64,000 nucleotides of DNA from Rhynchosporium graminicola (lineage: Eukaryota; Ascomycota; Leotiomycetes; Helotiales; Ploettnerulaceae), in the NCBI GenBank assembly GCA_900074885.1, contig FJUW01000063.1, forward strand, positions 62,001 to 126,000, given 5' to 3'. This document shows, in pieces, positions 23,651 to 36,097 of the stretch (its first letter is position 1; the number at the start of each line of letters is the position of its first letter). The position numbers and the translations under genes are program-made. The notes beneath the pieces are model-generated. The model worked only from the letters and a program-made list of their open reading frames with translations, was not told the DNA's origin and ran no database searches.

Positions 23651-25268
23651 GTTCGAGCGACAATGATGCAAAGACTACTAGCTGGCTTGAATGTTCAGTG
23701 ATGCTTTCTACGCGTTGTGAAGATGAAGATGAAGCTGATGAAGCGGGGTAATATAGTTGGCGCCTAATCTCAGCCTCAACCTGTCTTTGCAGCAACAGCT
23801 GACATACATGCACCCAATCAAATCCGCCCTCAATGCAGTGACCAAGAAACCTGGCCAGCCACTCATCATTATCTTCATTATAAAAGCTCTGCGCGATTTA
23901 ATTAGCCAACAATTGCAAAATTCATAATCTTGTTTTGTTAGGACGTTGAATAATTACAATTGACGAGATCATGAACTAAGCCCAGTTCCACCGAAAACAC
24001 CTTCGCACAACCTCGCACACTTCCTACAGCCAACCTTCACATACCACCACCTATATCAACTTAACAACATCGAAAAGAACCCAAATCTCATATTTTCTCC
24101 CACTTTATTTTTCACTAGTCATTTGTTTACCATATCTCGCTAAAATAACCGAGCCTTTAGCACGACTGCCTAATCAAGCCTACGGTATCGATGCTAGAAA
24201 AAAAATAAAAAGGTGGCCGATCTAGACAGACCAGTCACACCGCGATGGCCAATATTAAGGGCACGAAAGGGTTCGAAGATATTCCTCGCATGGATATCAC
24301 TCAATAGTAAAAAAATTCATATGAAAACTACCCCAAAGGTCACGAAACCGACTTGGGACTTCTTTCATCTGATTCATTTTCGTGACAACCACAACACCAC
24401 AGCAGGCTTCGATATCCTCGAGATAGCTTGCTAGCAGATTCACGCTTTCGATATCTAATAGCATAAAAACAATCTCCTACACTCGTATAGCACTATATCT
24501 TCATAACCTCACTTTTAAGCACGCTAGATCCATCCATTGAAGACACGCTCGAAACTGAGCTATCAGTGCTGCGTGAAGGGTGGGAATTACTTCTAGTGAT
24601 ATATTATCATCATCGAGAATTACCCTGGGATATGAAAACCAGAGGAAAAGTATTCACTTCACTGTGAGCTGTTGTTCGTGTCAGGAACTACCGCTATGAT
24701 TGTTATCACCCTGTATGGAAATCCTATGATATCCCCAATTTGACACATTGTCAGGGAGAATCAAGGAGACTTGAGTCCTGAGGGGATCTTTTCCAACCCG
24801 CTTGTCTTCAGTCCATGACCTGTAGTCCATTATTATATATTTTACTCCTTGTGAAAGTACCAAATTGCACAGAACTCCAGTTGGCGAATGGACACCCATG
24901 AAGATTCATTTCATGGCGTAGGACCAATGCAGAAGAAAATTCCAGAGTGCTGTTCCTCGCTTAAGCACGTGACGAAGTTTGACTTGAATGTTATACCGTG
25001 CAGATGAGACATTAAAATGTATTTAATTGATACCTATCATTATAGAGAAGCCGGGTAGGCCAATATATCCCGAGGAGCCCCAAATAGACGCCAAACCCCA
25101 GTAATCCCCAATGCCATTTACAATCCGAGCCTATGCCACTACGAGCACCATCCCAAGAGACAAGCCAAGTCAAGGCAAGCCGTTCCGATCCAGACTCCAC
25201 GCTAAATAACCATTACAAAAAATCATATCCACCCACCCTTACGACTTTGTCATACCCCCTTCCCTGAA
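23651..25268. other. Intergenic, nothing coding recognised
   Basis: Contains a GATGAAGATGAAGATGAAG stretch near 23717-23740, T-rich and A-rich patches around 24110-24210, and otherwise no recognisable gene. Confidence 0.4.
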
Positions 25269-27982
25269 TCAGCCATCCAAAGCAAAACACCTCTCAACAC
25301 TCCTCTCATCATTCCCCCACCAATGCGGCATCAAGACTCTCTTCCCGACACTAAGACACAAGAAGACAACCAAAGCATTCACATTATACCCACTATCGAA
25401 GGCCGCCGCCAGGATATAATTATATCTCGCCCACAGCTCGTAATGATGTCTGTACGCCCAATACATGACCACGAAGCCGCCGATGATGCCGGAGAGCCAG
25501 CCGGTGGAGATGTTGCCCCAGAAAGTGGCGAGGGTGCAGAAGAAGATCGTACAATTCCAGAGATTGAATTTTGCGCGGGGGAAACGCCGGTGGAGAAGGT
25601 AGAGGAAGAGGGGGACGAGAGCGCCGAGGATGAATCCGTAAGGGAGAGGCCGGTAGATTTGAGTGGCGAAGAGACGTTTCGGGCCCTGGGGAGTGTTAGC
25701 TAGCTATACTGATCAATAAATAGTCTTTTTGATGTGAGGCTTACGATCAATACGTATTGCGTTGCTACTGTCAACTGTAAAGTCAACGTCTGTCCTGTCC
25801 ACTGGTTCGTAGGATCTTTCTTCTCGGCTACCAAGTAATCGCCTTTCTTGTCTAACACCCATCGTATAACGGCATAGTTGATAGGTACGCCGACAAATGA
25901 CCCGAAGATTTGTGAGAAGAATACTGCACGTGGAGGGACATGCATGTAGTGGCCTAGCTTTTGGTCTTGGAGAAGGTTTTGGGCGCGGTACCAGGCATTG
26001 CCGGCTATGGCGCCGTAGACGGTTGCGCCGACTGGGTTTTTGTAGCCGGGGATTGCGTTGACCATTAGACCGTAGAGGAGCTCGTTTGTGGTACCGATGG
26101 GCTGGGTGTGTCAGTCAGGGAAAACGCATTTGGGGGATGGTCTTACTAGTTGGAAGTTTGAGAGGGAATAAAGCCATCCGAGAGGCTGTGAATGTCAGTA
26201 TAGCCAAATGACGCTATGGGATGGTACTCACAATGACTACTACAGCTCCCGTGGCCAGTGCGATAAAGTAGGTCCAGAGTGGTATATACAAATAGCCCGT
26301 CCCGACAATGGAAACAATGATGACAAAGGAGACAAGAAATAAAATGAGGAACCATGAAGGTGGAACTTCTTCGTAGGATCTCATCAAGACATTGAGCTGA
26401 TCACTATACTGCTCGTTCACAGTCAATCTCTTACCATTCTTGAAATGCCTTCTTCGTTCCAGATATTTTCCGAAAGTCGTCTTGAGGTGCGGATATCCAA
26501 AAAGTCCCATCCAGACAAGGACGGAAGTGTAGGATGCGTAGTCGAAGAATGTGCCCCATAGCTGTTGGGCGCCCACATAAAGTGGTCCGTATTGTGCATA
26601 CGCGGTTTCGTTCAGTGTGACTTGAGGTGTAATCAATTCAAGGACTGGATACTTTGTTCCATTTTCTAGCTCTGTTAGCTCTAGCGGTCTCTTTTCGGTG
26701 GGATATTTACCCATGAATAGACGGTTGGACATGAGACCGTGGTCCCAAATTCCCAGACGGCCCCACTTAGCCAGAGGCAGTAAGAACCAGCAATTGACTA
26801 CGAACGCAGAAAAGACGACAACTTGTGTATACCAAGGCGTCAAAAACAAGCTTCCCATTGCACCTAGATTGCCAACATTCGACCAATTCAGCGAGAGGTT
26901 CAGAAATCCCATCCCACCTAGACCAGCGCCGACAAAGTTTGCAGCTGCGTTATTTGGCGCAATCCAACAGAGGACTGCTAAAGATGAAAGCATGGGGAAT
27001 GCATATTCTGGAAGAATTTGCCATACGGCAACAGCGAGTAGTGAGCAGAAGAAAACTTTCATCTGTCGTCGAGATACAGGGGATGGAAATTCCCGTTGTC
27101 GTGTTTGAGTTTCGAATAGAGCAGTTTGACAAAGACTAAAAGTGTTAGTGGTGTATGAGGGGGAAGTTCGAAGCACTCACGCATCAAACCTATACATGGT
27201 TAGGTTTACGTCTATTTCAGTTGGTTCTGATCGACATACCATGGCTGTGTAGGATCATAGACCAAGAACTGACGAGCAATCGCTGCATAAGAATACCCCG
27301 TCCAAACAATTGCCAGCATAAAAGCTATCCAGATCGCGGGGTGTATCTTATCCTTGAAATACAGCTCCGAAAGCGAAAGTGGACCCCACGCCAAGTTGTA
27401 CGTTGCACCAGACGCAGCAGCAATCACGACGAGCACATGTTCCTTCACACTAAACGGACCAGGATTCGTATTGAACTTCCACCTCGTAAACGGCACCTTG
27501 ACCTCCCAAGCTGGCATTGTTTTGCCCATCCAATCCCCCACGTAGCTCGCTGCTATTTGCACGAAAAATATCGAGTATGGGGCTGAAGTTGTGCGGAACA
27601 TGTTCATCTGCTGCAGGAACGCCCCGGGAGGTACGAAGAGAAGCACCAGCAGGAAATATCGAAATGTGATAGTAGGTAAAGTCGTATCATCGTGCAGGCT
27701 TACGATTCTTCGAACATGCCATGGCAGATTTTGGATCGCTGCATCGTCTGGTCCTAGATCTTCTCCTATCTCCTCTGACTTGTAGTCCGGCATTGGCTTA
27801 TCATCGTCCTTTTTTGCCTCCTTCTCGTCAAATTCGGGACCGAGTGTTGTCGCTATCGGCTCGTCTAGAGAAAAGGCATTCTTCTCCGATGCGTCGGAAA
27901 TCGAGTATATGTCCGTGTTATTCTTAGAAGAGATGTCATCTATCACTTCTGTCCGACCCAGTCCCTCAGGGAAGTATGGCAT
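25269..27982 (-). CDS. OPT-family oligopeptide transporter
   Basis: Proton-coupled importer of small peptides in the plasma membrane. Six exons: 27982-27240, a 9-nt microexon 27189-27181, 27135-26232, a 39-nt exon 26185-26147, 26101-25745 and 25685-25269. Total 822 residues, normal for fungal OPTs. A long acidic cytosolic N-terminus ends at NLPWHVRRIVSLHDDTTLPT; then about 14-16 hydrophobic segments, with the family's DPTQPWFDALCQTALFET, WLYSLSNFQLPIGTTNELL, NPVGATVYGAIAGNAWYRAQ and C-terminal MPHWWGNDERSVERC. The two tiny exons are needed: each restores residues that the family conserves (WFDA; PLGWLYSLSNFQL). Intact, isolated on its strand. Confidence 0.93.
27181..27189 (-). other. 9-nt microexon of the OPT gene
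   Basis: Minus-strand GTTTGATGC lies between two introns (27190-27239, GTATGT...ATAG; 27136-27180, GTGAGT...TTAG). It supplies the last base of Trp plus Phe-Asp and two bases of Ala, giving QPWFDALCQ. Skipping it keeps the frame but loses three residues and turns Trp into Cys. Confidence 0.85.
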
Positions 27983-30484
27983 CGTCGTGTAAGCTCCTCA
28001 GCAGCTTCCTGATTCTGCACACCTTCCTCTTTTGCTCGGTTTGTCCTTGCTCATTAGCAAAAGCCGGGCACGAGAAGTCGCTGAGCACGATGCTTTAATA
28101 CTGGAGAGCGTGTTCGGTGCAGAAGTCATCGTCGACAGCCAAACAATTCCTGACACTGTTCAGAAGGTTTGAGCAGTCTTGTTGGTGTCCGCTTAAGGTT
28201 ACGGTTTGGCCCATCAATACATTTCCCACTTCTCCCATTACCAGCTGAAGCGCTGCCCCGGCCATTGTGTGCTTTTATCCCTACTGCAGGGAATCTTTGG
28301 TGGACTGTGCCGTGCCGTTACTGGAGAAGACGGGTCGGATGAACGTTGGTTGATAGGGAAGCAAGGGCTATCAGATTACGATAGCAGGGTAGGGTGATTA
28401 TTGAAGCTGAGGATTGGTTGCCCGTAAGCCGGCGAACCTAAAATCAGCTGAGTGAGCTACACAAACGGCCTTAAAAGATGATCTCGGTTTCTTGCGAATT
28501 TCCTGGAAATATTTGGCAAGCAGTGTGTTGTACCATTATTCTGGATCTCTGAAGCAGCAGTGCGGTGCAATAAAGCTTCTAGCTCCTTACCTTGATCTAG
28601 GCCTTGAAGATAGGTAGGTATTACTGAAATAAAACTGGATAGAAGTCCCACTCGCGGGGAACTGATGATGGTTCGCATGGCACCCCGGATGAAAGAGCTT
28701 GGCTAGCTGTTTCTAAGATCTTTCAGCCTGTGCCCGTCCGCACATTAGGGACCAGACCACCCACTTTCCGTCCCAACCAGCCGGTAACCCTGGAAAAAAT
28801 GTCTACTAAGTAAAAACTGGATGAACTTGCTCAAGGCTTTTCGTTTAAAAGTTTCCACATCACCATTGTTGCTAGAGATTACGTCCAACACGTCCCCCAG
28901 ATTATTCCTAAACAATCTCTGTTGAGTTCCGCACATCTGAACCCGAACAAGGTCACCGGTTTGAGATTCTGTTTCAATCGTCCTAAAAACCATAAGGGTC
29001 AGGCGCCCTCCATAAACTCGCTAAAGGCAGCTTAAGCGAAATCCTCCAGGCTCGCCCGCAAGAATAGCAGGTAAGAAGCAAAGCTCACTTGGAAGAATGG
29101 CTCGGAATGAACCTCACAGCCTTTTACCTGATCTAGTCTACCATGAATCCAACCATGCCTTATGTGCCTATTGAAAATATGTCCAATGAAGCCAACGAGA
29201 AGCCCCAGTAAATAGATGCAATGTGGGAACACTAAGTGCTCGCTTGGTAAACGCAAGATCGAAGGTCCGTAAAAGACGAATTGGTATCGAAAAGTCGGTT
29301 TCGGCTATAGTCAATCGTCGTAGAGTAGACCTACTTCCAAGGGTGCGGTGAGTTCTGATGAAGAGTAGGTAGCGTAATAAGATCGGCAACTTTGTAACGG
29401 CGCCGATTCGAGCGTGATACTCAATTTTCAAGGTCGATTTGCCCAAATTGAATGAGTTATAGCTATGGCACTAGAGTCACTGTGACAGCCACCATTTTAC
29501 AAACCTCGATTTTCAAAAAAAGATACTCGTTCACCAAACAAGCCCAACAAACCTCGCTCGCCTCAAATACCCCGAATCGCGGTTCCCTCTGTATCGTGCA
29601 TCAGCAGAAGCCATCGTCCGAACACCTTACACGTTGAAGCATCTTCACTTTCCGGGCAGATCCCCCGACCCTAGAATTCCGCAAAGTCGCAGTAATCTAT
29701 CGCCGACTCGAGACGCCGATGGGACGAAATACAACGCATTTTCAGTAAGATGCAGCGCGATATCAACGTTAAGAGACAAGGATAAGGCTAGCATCCTTTT
29801 GCTAGTGGTAAATAGACGCCGAGACCATGCGCCGGTAGCTCTTCTGCGTCGAGGTCGTCGATCAGAGCATCTTGAAGATGTGCAGGAGGAAAACCCATAG
29901 CAATTAAACGTCGACCATCGCATACTGATAATCATCACTATCGGAACTTTTTAAGAATGGAGCAGTGAATGAAAGGACTTTCTAATGGTGCCACCACGGA
30001 GAAATCGCTGGCACAGCCGATATTGTATGAGTGAGTTAGTGAGTGGTATGTAATAGAATAGTCTGAATGGAATAGTAGTAGTGAAAGTGTAAGGGCGACC
30101 GAAACTGACAGCGGCTAGGCAGATGGAATTGAGATTCATTCCCAAATCTCATTACAAGAACTAACACATTCACAGTCAAACGCACTGGGATTCGATTGAC
30201 ATGGCTGAGAAGGTTTCGGTCCATGAGTCAACTTCAAAAACACATCTCTTCAATTTTATTCCCGAGAGTCCATCCACCCATCTAAAACAACGTTCTAAAA
30301 TACACCTTCTAAGCATACTCGCTCTGCATTAAAATCCAACATCCAAAGGCCCTCGTGCAGTACTAATAAAATATACACAATCTCATACGCTCACGTGCGA
30401 AATGGCTCACTCATCCCCATCCATTAATCATCATCATCATCCTTCCCCCTTCATTTGCCCACAATTCCCTCCCCTCTCCTCTCC
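27983..30484. other. 2.5-kb intergenic region between OPT and ABC transporter genes
   Basis: No supported gene; the open frames (60-97 codons) overlap one another on opposite strands and show no motif. Upstream sequence of the OPT gene occupies its left end. Confidence 0.4.
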
Positions 30485-33400
30485 TCACTCCTTCTTCGCT
30501 TTCTTCGCCTTCTTCGGGACTCTGAAGAGCCAATACAGCGCCAAAGCCGCGCAGGCATTAAACACGATATAGATCCACATGAAGCCGAAATTCCGCCACC
30601 TATGATCGTAGCTCGAACCCAGCAGATTCAAGAACTGATTCGTGCTATCCAGAGCACAGTAACTGCAGTTGCCGATCGCGTTCGCATCTTGCAGATACCC
30701 TCCTTTGCCCTGGGTGCTGATCCACGCGTTCATGTACTCGCCACAGGTCTGGCCCGCGGGAGCTACGAAGGATCGAAGTTCGGTGGAGGAGCAGACGACG
30801 TTGGTGTCGGCGAGGCCGACGGAGAGCATGGCGTCGACCAGGTAGGTGAAGGGCGACAGGCGATACATGAAGATCCAGAACCTGGGGAACACATTCGGGC
30901 TAGCCAAAACACCACAGAAGATCAGGGTTAGGCAGAACATGAGGTTTGCGAGGTTGCCTCCCTCTTCGGCGGTTTCGATGGCCGCGATGACCATGTTTGT
31001 GAATGTGGAGGTGAAGAGGAGGAATGTCCAGATCAGGAGGAACATGAGTAGGCCGCGCTCGGTGACGGCGTCGGTTGGGATAGCGTTTTTGTAGAAGCCG
31101 ATGGGGTAGTACCAGCAGAAGAATATCAGAACGGCCATCAGGGAGTTCCAAGGGAGTTCGACGACGATGTTGGATATCATAAATGCTTTCCACGAGTAAG
31201 TCTTGGAAGGACGTTCTCTTGCTTCGTAGAGAGCGCGCTGCGTAACAAAATGCGGCATGATCTGCTGTACCAAGTTACCGAAAATGGTGAACAGCATGAA
31301 GACGGCGAACATTTGGTTTTGGAGTTCCTGTTGCGAGGTGCCCGCGTTGTAAAAGGAGAAGCCGATGAAGAGGGCGGCGGCGATGCACAGGGATATCTTG
31401 GAGTAGATGTATGAGGGCGTGCGCCAGTATTGTTGGAAGACTCTCTTCTGCACTTCCCATTGTTGAAGTGCGAACGGAGCTGCGAACTCTCTGAAGGATG
31501 CCTGGTCGTCTGAGTTGGTGGATGGTTGAGTCTTTTGTGGGAGTTCTGCCTTTAAGCGGTCGAGTTCGCGATGCACTTCTTGGTATTCGGGGGAAGAGCG
31601 CCATGCGTCGTACCAGTCTATGTCAGTGTGGGAACCGGGTGCGGCGCCAATAACTTCGAGCATCCATTCCGCGGGATTTGCGGATGGAGGACAGGAGATG
31701 CCGGATATGCGTTCGAAGTATTTGGTTAGAATATGGGAGCCTTCTCCGACTTCGCCGAAATAGACTGTTCGACCGCCTTTGGCGAGGAATAGGAGTCGAT
31801 CGAATCGTTGGAAGAGCATTGCGGAGGGTTGATGGATCTATAATCAATCTATAAGTGATATTTCAGCAGACACTGAGCAGGAGATATACGCACGGTGCAA
31901 AGAACAGCTTGTCCGTTCTTGGTGAGTTTCTCCATTAGATCGCAAATGGCCCATGAGGTCTGAGAATCGAGACCAGATGTTGGCTCGTCGAGGAAAAGAA
32001 GCAATTCGGGTTTCGCTGCCAATTCGACCCCAATAGTCAAACGCTTACGTTGCTCGACATTAAGACCTGTTCATTCGATTAGCCTCATATTTTCACCCTC
32101 TTAAAACAAGAAACCGACCTTCTCCAGGCACACCAACAACAGCATCGGCATATTCCTCCATATCCAGTAACCTGATAACTTCATTGACATATTCGAGTTT
32201 CTCTTTACGTGAGATCTTGGCAGGCTGTCGCAGGAGAGCACTGAAGTTCAAAGCTTCACGGACGGTCGAGGTGGATAAGTGGAGATCTTGCTGTTGGACA
32301 TAGCCGGTTTTGCGCTGGAATGAATCGTCGCGTTCGCGGCCATCGACGAACATACTGCCTGTGATGACACCCATGGTCGTACGAGTGGCGAGGACATCCA
32401 GAAGTGTGGTTTTACCAGCGCCAGACACACCCTATGATCCTTCAGTCAGATTCAATTCCGGTTGGTGGAGGAGTGCTTACCATAAGCGCAGTCAAAGTAC
32501 CAGGCTTTACCCATCCATCAACATGATCCAGAATACGTCTTTCTTCGCCCTTAATCTTGATATCATAGCAAACATCTTCCCAGTGAAAAACTGCAGTCTG
32601 TTTCTCAAGGATGGTAGAGACGTCGACGTTTGTAGAAGTCTTCTCGACCCCAGTAGCTTCTCCAGCACCAAACTCCTCATCGCTACTAGATTTACTTTTA
32701 GAGAGAACAGCCGGTTTATGTCCACGACGGAAGAGAAGGACCTCTCCTTTAGATTTTTTCTCGGTGATGTATTCGGTCGCGAGGATGTAGATGGCACAGA
32801 GACCGATCGTGAAGACCCAGAGGATACCAAAGTTTCTGGACCAATCGTTAGGGTCAATCAACCTCAGGATTGGGTCTGACTTACCTCCACTTGTTTTTCT
32901 CGTAGTATTGGAAGGAATCTGCAATGTACTTCGCTCCATCCACAACCTGCGATCCAGGCACCGCCCCAAGAGCAGAGCAAACCTGCGACAGGGGCGCAAC
33001 ATTCTCATAACCAGTTCCGCTCGGGATGAACGACGTGGGGAGACATCTGTAAGTGTTACCGGCGAATTCGTTGATCATGAGAGATTCGAATCCATAAGCT
33101 AGCGGATCGACGTAATTGAGCCATCTAGCCCAGCCTCGCATGTGGGGAACGGGCAAGGCGAATCCGGTGTAGATTATGAGAGCTAGAATCATAATAGCAG
33201 ATGGCGCCATCGCCTGGGACAAGGTACGAGAAAGTGATGCGATCGTTCGGAACAGCATGGACATGACCAAGGTGAGCATGAAGCTTATCAGCACAAAGAA
33301 GAAGAAATTCCCTGCTTGGCGGTTCAAGTTTGACATGAAGTAGAGCGTAGTATTGAAACATATGGAGTTGAGAAGCTTGTAGGGCATATCCATTAACATA

Positions 33401-35499
33401 GACGCGATTGCTTCACAAGACGGATGGTATAAGGCGTATCGGGAGTGTTTCTCGACAATTGGACGTTGTGCATAGAGTGTCAGGATCTGTTAGTAGGTTA
33501 GCAAAGCTACGACGGTGGGACGGGGATTGAGGCTGATGTACCTCAAGAGCTGATCCAAAGGCATTCATCAAGATAGCGAAGAATACGAGGGCGCTTCGAG
33601 AGAAGAACGAATCGGTTGTTGGAGGCAAGTTATAGAAGATGCTACTGATGATAAGAGCCATTATAAAATTACCAAACAATTGTGTGAGAGTCAGGCTAGG
33701 ATCGCCTTTCAATCTCCAGAAACCACGACGGAGGCAAAGAGCGACTTGTCCGGCGTAAGAGAGTGTGTAGGGACTGGTGACGCGCTGATGCTTCGATTGC
33801 TGTGTTCGGCGAGAATCCTTGAAGTCTTGGAGATGCTGGCCATTGATTTGGTATTGCTGGTTATAACCATCAACCTCATTGAGTAGCGCGGCTCGCTCTG
33901 GGCTGTTCTTCCAGACGCGCGCGAAATCGTCGGCGGAGCGTGGGACTCTGCTTTCCCAGCCTTTCCGTGCTACGCGTTCCAGAGAGCTGGTCATCGAGGT
34001 GAGGAAATCAGCTGTGGTTTGACGGTCGGGGCAGTCGAAGCCGAGGTTTTCGAAATAAGCTCGAGCATCGGTGCACCGTCCAAAGTAGATCTGACGTCCC
34101 TCGTATAGAAGTAGGACTTTGTCGAAGATCTGGTTTGTCAGCCGGACTCAATCACAGAAGGTCAACACTTACATCGAAGGCACTCTGAGGCGCTTGGTAA
34201 ATGGCGACACAGGCAGTAGAACCAAGCAAATCAGTGGATGATCTCAGGGTCTTGCAGAACTCTATAGCATTAGCACTGTCGAGACCACGAGTACTGTTGT
34301 CCCAGCACTGAAGTGGAGCTCCACTAAGTGCGGCCTCAGCAATCGACACTCGCTTCCTCTCCCCCCCAGAAACACCTCTCAGAAAATCATTTCCGACTCG
34401 AGTGTTGATGGTGTGGCTGATCCCGAAGACGGCCATGATCACATCGCGGAGATATCTGGCGAACTCTTGTCGGCTGATACCACCTGGGATATGTCTTGGG
34501 GCTCTCGCTTGAGCAGCGAACTCTAGTGTTTGACCCACTGTCAACATAGGGAAATGTACATCGACTTCTGCTGTGTAAATAGCTTCACCGCGGAAATCCT
34601 TATGCATCTGGGCGGGGGTAATTCCTTGGTAGTTGATGTTGGAATTGTTATCGACAAAGAAGCCGTTGGTCTCTCCAGCGACTGTCTTGAGGAAGGTTGA
34701 GCATCCACTGTAGACGTATCAGTAATTGATATGCCATCTGGCATGGTTGTTGCTTACCTGCCAGGAGGGCCGAGAACCACCAGCATCTCTCCACTGTGCA
34801 CGACACCATCGAGATTTTGTAGGATATCAATCTTGCGTGACTTCTCGCTACCAATAAGCTTCTTGGCAGCCCTGACGACTTCTAGAATGGCATTTCCCTG
34901 CACTCAGTCAGCATCATCATCTCCACCATCGCCATCACCATCTTAAGAACTGCATACCACACTCTTCTGATAGTCCGTCTCACTCCCAAATCCATAGACA
35001 CTCAAATCCCTAAACGCAAATCCGGCGGTCCTCTGCTTCCACTTCTCCGGATCTCGGGCCGTGAGATTCAGCAGACTCTTCGCGAAAGCTCTCGGGCTGA
35101 AATTCTCCGACTTGGGGTTCAACTTGGAATCTTCTGGCGATTCAAAGGGATTCTCATTGTAGATACTCTGGTGGGACTGTTGGGTGAACTTGCGAGCCAG
35201 GTTGTGCACCTCCTGATCCCGTCGACTCTGCTCCTCAATTTCATCGGTGGTTGGAATTCGGGTTAGAGTCGTACCATCGCTGTCGCCTGCTGTGTTGTTG
35301 TGTCCCTTTTCATTGTCGAACCTTGACGAACAGTCGTCGGGTTGCTCATGTTGAAGGGTTTGTTGGCCTGAATTTGCGACTCCTTGCCGAGCGGCGATTT
35401 TGTCGTCGTTTGGAAACCCAAAACTGCCTGTCAATCGCAGTCTTTAACAAATAGACAATGAGGAAGGATTGATCACTTGAACATACCGATGAGCGACAT
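30485..35499 (-). CDS. Full-size PDR/CDR-type ABC transporter (ABCG), multidrug efflux
   Basis: Plasma-membrane pump with (NBD-TMD)x2 order. Ten exons: 35499-35487 (only 13 nt, MSLI), 35427-34958, 34897-34758, 34707-34173, 34129-33542, 33486-32885, 32835-32481, 32431-32119, 32066-31894 and 31837-30485; total 1513 residues. NBD1 has the PDR-type Walker [13 protein letters not shown] (about 202-213, Lys replaced by Cys) and signature [10 protein letters not shown] (about 317). NBD2 has Walker [13 protein letters not shown] (about 902), degenerate signature [15 protein letters not shown] (about 1006) and Walker B LLLFLDEP. Each membrane half has about six segments, with a large Cys-containing loop before the last one ([12 protein letters not shown]). 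C-terminus KKAKKAKKE. The asymmetric catalytic sites are normal for PDR pumps. Relatives export azoles and plant toxins. The exon 8 donor is GTCGGT, slightly unusual. Confidence 0.95.
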
Positions 35500-35569
35500 C
35501 CTGAAGAAAAGCTGGGCGAACCCAGAAACCGAGATAGATGGATTGGTCAGTATAAGCGTGAGTGTGGGT

Positions 35570-35662
35570 ATGATGTGAATATGAATATAGGTATGAATAT
35601 GATTGTGAGTATGATTGTGAGTATGATTATGAGTATGAAAATGAGACTTTGAGTATGAGTAT
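35570..35662 (+). repeat. GTGAGTATGATT-type minisatellite in ABC transporter promoter
   Basis: Imperfect copies of a 12-bp unit GATTGTGAGTAT and related GTATGA/GAATAT units fill this stretch, 70-160 bp upstream of the transporter start codon. Confidence 0.7.
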
Positions 35663-36065
35663 CTGGAGGCAGGTAAACCGTCAATTAGTCTTTATGGCTG
35701 TCTATGTCTGTTTCTGTCTTCTACAGAACCAATGTTGTTCCTGCCTTGGTACGAGAGGAGAGGAAAGCGCGAAGAATGTGAAGTTGACTTGATTGACTGA
35801 AGTCCCAGAGGAGATGATTATATTCAATTAAGCTCCCCAAGAGGGCGGTAGCTTGATGTAGAAGAGATGTCATCTTTGAGTTTAGTTTGGCGCAATCAAA
35901 ACAACATTGACATTACCACGCGGTCTCCGCAGACGAACACGAAACTACGATACGGGCCGGTACAGGTACGGTAAGGTTCGGTTCGGTATGACTGGATCCC
36001 ATTCATTCCATTGTATTGGATCACCTTGGGATCCTCGGCGATTGTCAGCGGCTCCATACTCCGTA

Positions 36066-36097
36066 CTCTCCTCTCCTCTCCTCTCCTCTCCTCTCCT
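36066..36097 (+). repeat. (CTCTC)n pentanucleotide microsatellite
   Basis: Six uninterrupted CTCTC units plus a partial one form a pure pyrimidine tract about 570 bp upstream of the ABC transporter start; such tracts are common in fungal promoters. Confidence 0.75.
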
